The notes under the pieces are model-generated. The model was not told the origin of the DNA, did no database searches, and worked only from the letters and a program-made list of their open reading frames with translations. From Ktedonobacterales bacterium (lineage in GTDB: Bacteria; Chloroflexota; Ktedonobacteria; Ktedonobacterales; JADMIN01), in the NCBI GenBank assembly GCA_015478575.1, contig JADMIN010000121.1, positions 1-7,136 on the forward strand: DNA of 7,136 bases, given 5' to 3'. A program made the position numbers and the translations under genes. This document shows, in pieces, positions 5,660 to 7,136 of the stretch (the first letter of the stretch is position 1; each line of letters starts with the position of its first letter).

Positions 5660-6768
5660 CGCGGTCACAGGCCGCCAGCGGGCGGGGAACGGCGCATGGC
5701 GGCGGGCGGCGCCCATCGCCGGGGCTCGTCGCCGCACTGGCGCTCGTGCTGGTTGCGCTCAGCGGTGTGCTGGCGGTGGCGGGTGCGGTCCCGTGGCCCT
5801 TCGGCGCGCGGCAGGCGCAATCGCTGGGGGGCGCGCTCGCGACGCCGACGCCGATGCCAACGCCGACCTTCACTCCAACGGCTACTCCAACGGCTACTCC
5901 AACGGCTACCCCAACGCGCGCGCCGACTCCCCGACCGACGCCGACACGGGCACCAATCGTGACGCCAGGGCTGGTCACGCCACCTCCGACCGGCTCGACG
6001 GCTCTCGGCTGCGTCCCCCCACCGAGCGCGGGCGCCTGGGTCATCCGCAATGGCAGCGCCGCTGGGCACCCTGTGCCCAAGGAGGTGGCGCTCACCTTCG
6101 ACGATGGGCCGGGGACGGATACCGGCGCCATCCTCGACACGCTAGAGCAAACGCACACGCCAGCGACCTTCATGGTCATGGGTGCGCGGGTCAACGCCCT
6201 GCCCGATATGCTGCGGCGCGAGTGGACTGATGGGTTCGCCATCGGCGAGCACACCTGGGATCACCCCGACATGACCACCCTCTCGTGGTCCGCGCGCCAG
6301 TGGGAGCTGACTACGACGCTCCAACTGATCCACGCGGTGTTGGGGCCGCACGTCTGCGTCTGGTTCTGGCGCCCGCCCTATGGCGCGACTAATGGCGCCG
6401 TACTCTCGCAGGCGGCAGGCATGGGGCTGAGCACCATCGGGTGGGATATTGACCCGCGTGACTGGTCGCAGCCCGGCGTGGCGGCCATTGTGAACAATGT
6501 GCTCAGCAACGCCCACCCTGGCGCGATCATCTTGCTGCACGATGGGCCGGCGTGGCGCTGGCAGACGGTGCGAGCGCTGCCACAGATCATCCAGGGGTTG
6601 CGGGCACGTGGGCTGACGCCCGTCACGGTGCCCAGACTGCTGGCCGACGGCGCGGGCATCGCGCCGCCGACACCGACGCCTCGACCCACATCAACACCAA
6701 CGCCTCGGCCCATACCGACGCCGACTGTCGCCATCACGCCCACTGTCAGCGGGACTCCGACGCCGTAG
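5656..6768 (+). CDS. Membrane-anchored polysaccharide deacetylase (NodB/CE4 domain) with Thr-Pro-rich linkers
   Basis: This is a metal-dependent deacetylase of carbohydrate esterase family 4. It acts outside the cell, probably removing N- or O-acetyl groups from peptidoglycan or another polysaccharide; the substrate cannot be told. From the ATG at 5656 it has 370 residues: a basic N-terminus (1-20), one membrane segment (about 23-46, GLVAALALVLVALSGVLAV), a Thr-Pro linker (about 63-112), then the NodB domain (about 140-330). All five CE4 motifs are intact: TFDDGP (147-152, Asp149 and Asp150), HTWDHP (199-204, His199 and His203), RPPYG (239-243), DIDPRDW (264-270) and LLHD (293-296, His295). 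A second Thr-Pro tail (about 337-370) ends the protein. The frame stays open upstream to 5365, but that part is not protein-like and crosses the promoter region. The start is uncertain: the ATG at 5656 has only a weak GGCGG upstream and overlaps the preceding ORF as ATGA. Confidence 0.93.
   Translation: MTRSQAASGRGTAHGGGRRPSPGLVAALALVLVALSGVLAVAGAVPWPFGARQAQSLGGALATPTPMPTPTFTPTATPTATPTATPTRAPTPRPTPTRAPIVTPGLVTPPPTGSTALGCVPPPSAGAWVIRNGSAAGHPVPKEVALTFDDGPGTDTGAILDTLEQTHTPATFMVMGARVNALPDMLRREWTDGFAIGEHTWDHPDMTTLSWSARQWELTTTLQLIHAVLGPHVCVWFWRPPYGATNGAVLSQAAGMGLSTIGWDIDPRDWSQPGVAAIVNNVLSNAHPGAIILLHDGPAWRWQTVRALPQIIQGLRARGLTPVTVPRLLADGAGIAPPTPTPRPTSTPTPRPIPTPTVAITPTVSGTPTP
5872..5916 (+). repeat. 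12-bp tandem repeat encoding Thr-Pro-Thr-Ala in the deacetylase linker
   Basis: ACTCCAACGGCT occurs three times in succession (5872-5883, 5884-5895, 5896-5907), followed by a partial, slightly changed copy ACCCCAACG (5908-5916). It encodes TPTA repeats in the stalk between the membrane segment and the NodB domain. The near-identity of the copies, including the wobble bases, points to recent duplication or slippage. Confidence 0.9.
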
Positions 6769-6769
6769 G

Positions 6770-6790
6770 GCAGCGTCGTTCGCTCGCTGC
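6770..6790 (+). terminator. Hairpin directly after the deacetylase stop, weak terminator candidate
   Basis: GCAGCG (6770-6775) pairs with CGCTGC (6785-6790) around a 9-base loop, starting two bases after the TAG at 6766-6768. The following bases (TCCCCCGCAC) lack a T-run, so intrinsic termination is not assured. Confidence 0.35.
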
Positions 6791-6876
6791 TCCCCCGCAC
6801 CTGCGTAGGGTAGTTGCCTATAGGGGCCGCGATGGCTCACCGCTCGGCGCACCTGGCAACGTAGGAGGCCTGAAAT

Positions 6877-6909
6877 TTGGCGCGTTTATTGCTGCGCTCT
6901 ACGGCCTGA
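6877..6909 (+). CDS. Possible 10-codon leader peptide with TTG start
   Basis: AGGAGG (6863-6868) is followed after 8 bases by TTG, and the frame runs ten codons, reading (M)ARLLLRSTA, to TGA at 6907-6909. The ribosome binding site and the 8-base spacing are the same as for the PAS gene downstream. A TTG start and such a short length make this weak; the AGGAGG may equally be chance or a decayed start. Confidence 0.2.
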   Translation: MARLLLRSTA

Positions 6910-6965
6910 AGATTCGCGCGCGGGCCGCTCCCACGCGCTCAAGTGCATATCCACTCAACCGCCGT

Positions 6966-6971
6966 AGGAGG
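6966..6971 (+). promoter_or_regulatory. Strong ribosome binding site of the PAS gene
   Basis: AGGAGG lies 8 bases before the ATG at 6980-6982, a consensus Shine-Dalgarno at good spacing. It fixes the start of the last gene. Confidence 0.85.
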
Positions 6972-6979
6972 ACGCTTCC

Positions 6980-7136
6980 ATGTCAGACGCCGTTGTACCG
7001 GCATCCACCGCCGCGACCCGTGCGAATAATATCCACAGCGCCAGGTCGCATGGGCTGCTCGATGCGAACATCATCATTGCTAACGCGCCGGACCCGGTCT
7101 TCGTCTCCGACTTGGAAGGCAAGATTCTCTCCGCCA
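6980..7136 (+). CDS. N-terminus of a PAS-domain sensory protein (3' partial)
   Basis: The ATG opens 52 complete codons and then runs off the window. After a polar N-terminal stretch of about 25 residues without signal peptide or membrane segment, the sequence LLDANIIIANAPDPVFVSD (26-44) followed by LEGKILSA (45-52) matches the start of a PAS domain: the helix 'I..ANAPDPVFV' and the first strands 'D.EGKIL.AN'. PAS domains bind small ligands or cofactors or mediate signalling contacts, and usually sit ahead of a histidine kinase, GGDEF or regulator domain. Which output domain follows cannot be seen. The protein looks cytoplasmic from this part. It is on the same strand as the deacetylase but 211 bp away, so it is probably a separate transcription unit. 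Confidence 0.82.
   Translation, partial: MSDAVVPASTAATRANNIHSARSHGLLDANIIIANAPDPVFVSDLEGKILSA

Larger units (their letters stand above)
6769..6979 (+). other. Intergenic leader before the PAS gene
   Basis: This 211-bp gap has no gene of normal size. It contains the hairpin at 6770-6790, a CTATAGGGGC stretch near 6820-6830 that could be a -10-like element without a clear -35, and two identical CGTAGGAGG sequences (6860-6868 and 6963-6971). The octamer GGCCTGAA occurs twice (6867-6874 and 6903-6910). The second CGTAGGAGG is the ribosome binding site of the PAS gene; the first precedes a possible 10-codon leader. Confidence 0.5.

Noticed and set aside
5394..6254. 286-codon minus-strand frame opposite the deacetylase
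   Set aside because: Its Val-Gly repeats are the mirror of the Thr-Pro codons on the other strand, and the plus-strand NodB motifs show which strand is coding.
1..7136. Possible novel defence, mobile or CRISPR-like system
   Set aside because: There is no transposase, integrase, nuclease, toxin-antitoxin pair, spaced direct repeats or attachment site. The gene set is central metabolism plus exported and sensory proteins.

Overview
The window is GC-rich, with strong G/C preference at third codon positions, and carries ordinary bacterial genes. Three features together suggest a Chloroflexota bacterium, possibly a Ktedonobacteria- or Thermomicrobia-like lineage. These are Thr-Pro '(TPTA)n' linkers on a surface deacetylase, the end of a secreted jelly-roll-type domain with a 'HDDNY...YTLYDDV' pattern, and a sucA-sucB pair with separate E1 and E2 proteins. 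The phylum is inferred from protein style, not from a marker gene.

Layout. Positions 1-165 (+) hold the last 54 codons of a secreted protein. A perfect 12-bp hairpin (198-225) lies between this gene and a convergent lipoprotein gene (272-781, -). A non-coding stretch of about 300 bp (782-1082) has several potential RNA hairpins. Next, on the minus strand, is a two-gene operon for the 2-oxoglutarate dehydrogenase complex: sucA (E1, 5310 down to 2392) followed by sucB (E2, 2402 down to 1083). They overlap by 11 nt, which suggests translational coupling. A divergent intergenic region (5311-5587) separates sucA from a plus-strand unit. That unit has a 23-codon ORF with a good ribosome binding site (5588-5659), overlapping by ATGA the start of a membrane-anchored polysaccharide deacetylase (5656-6768). 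After about 210 non-coding bases, a gene with a strong AGGAGG site begins at 6980. It encodes a PAS-domain protein that runs off the window.

Function. SucA and SucB together convert 2-oxoglutarate to succinyl-CoA. The E3 subunit, dihydrolipoamide dehydrogenase, is not in the window. The secreted fragment, lipoprotein and deacetylase are all exported proteins. The PAS gene probably belongs to a separate sensory unit. I see no rRNA, tRNA, CRISPR array, transposase or phage gene. I found no convincing sign of a novel multi-gene system. The most useful oddities are the start region of the deacetylase, the structured 782-1082 gap, and the leader of the PAS gene.
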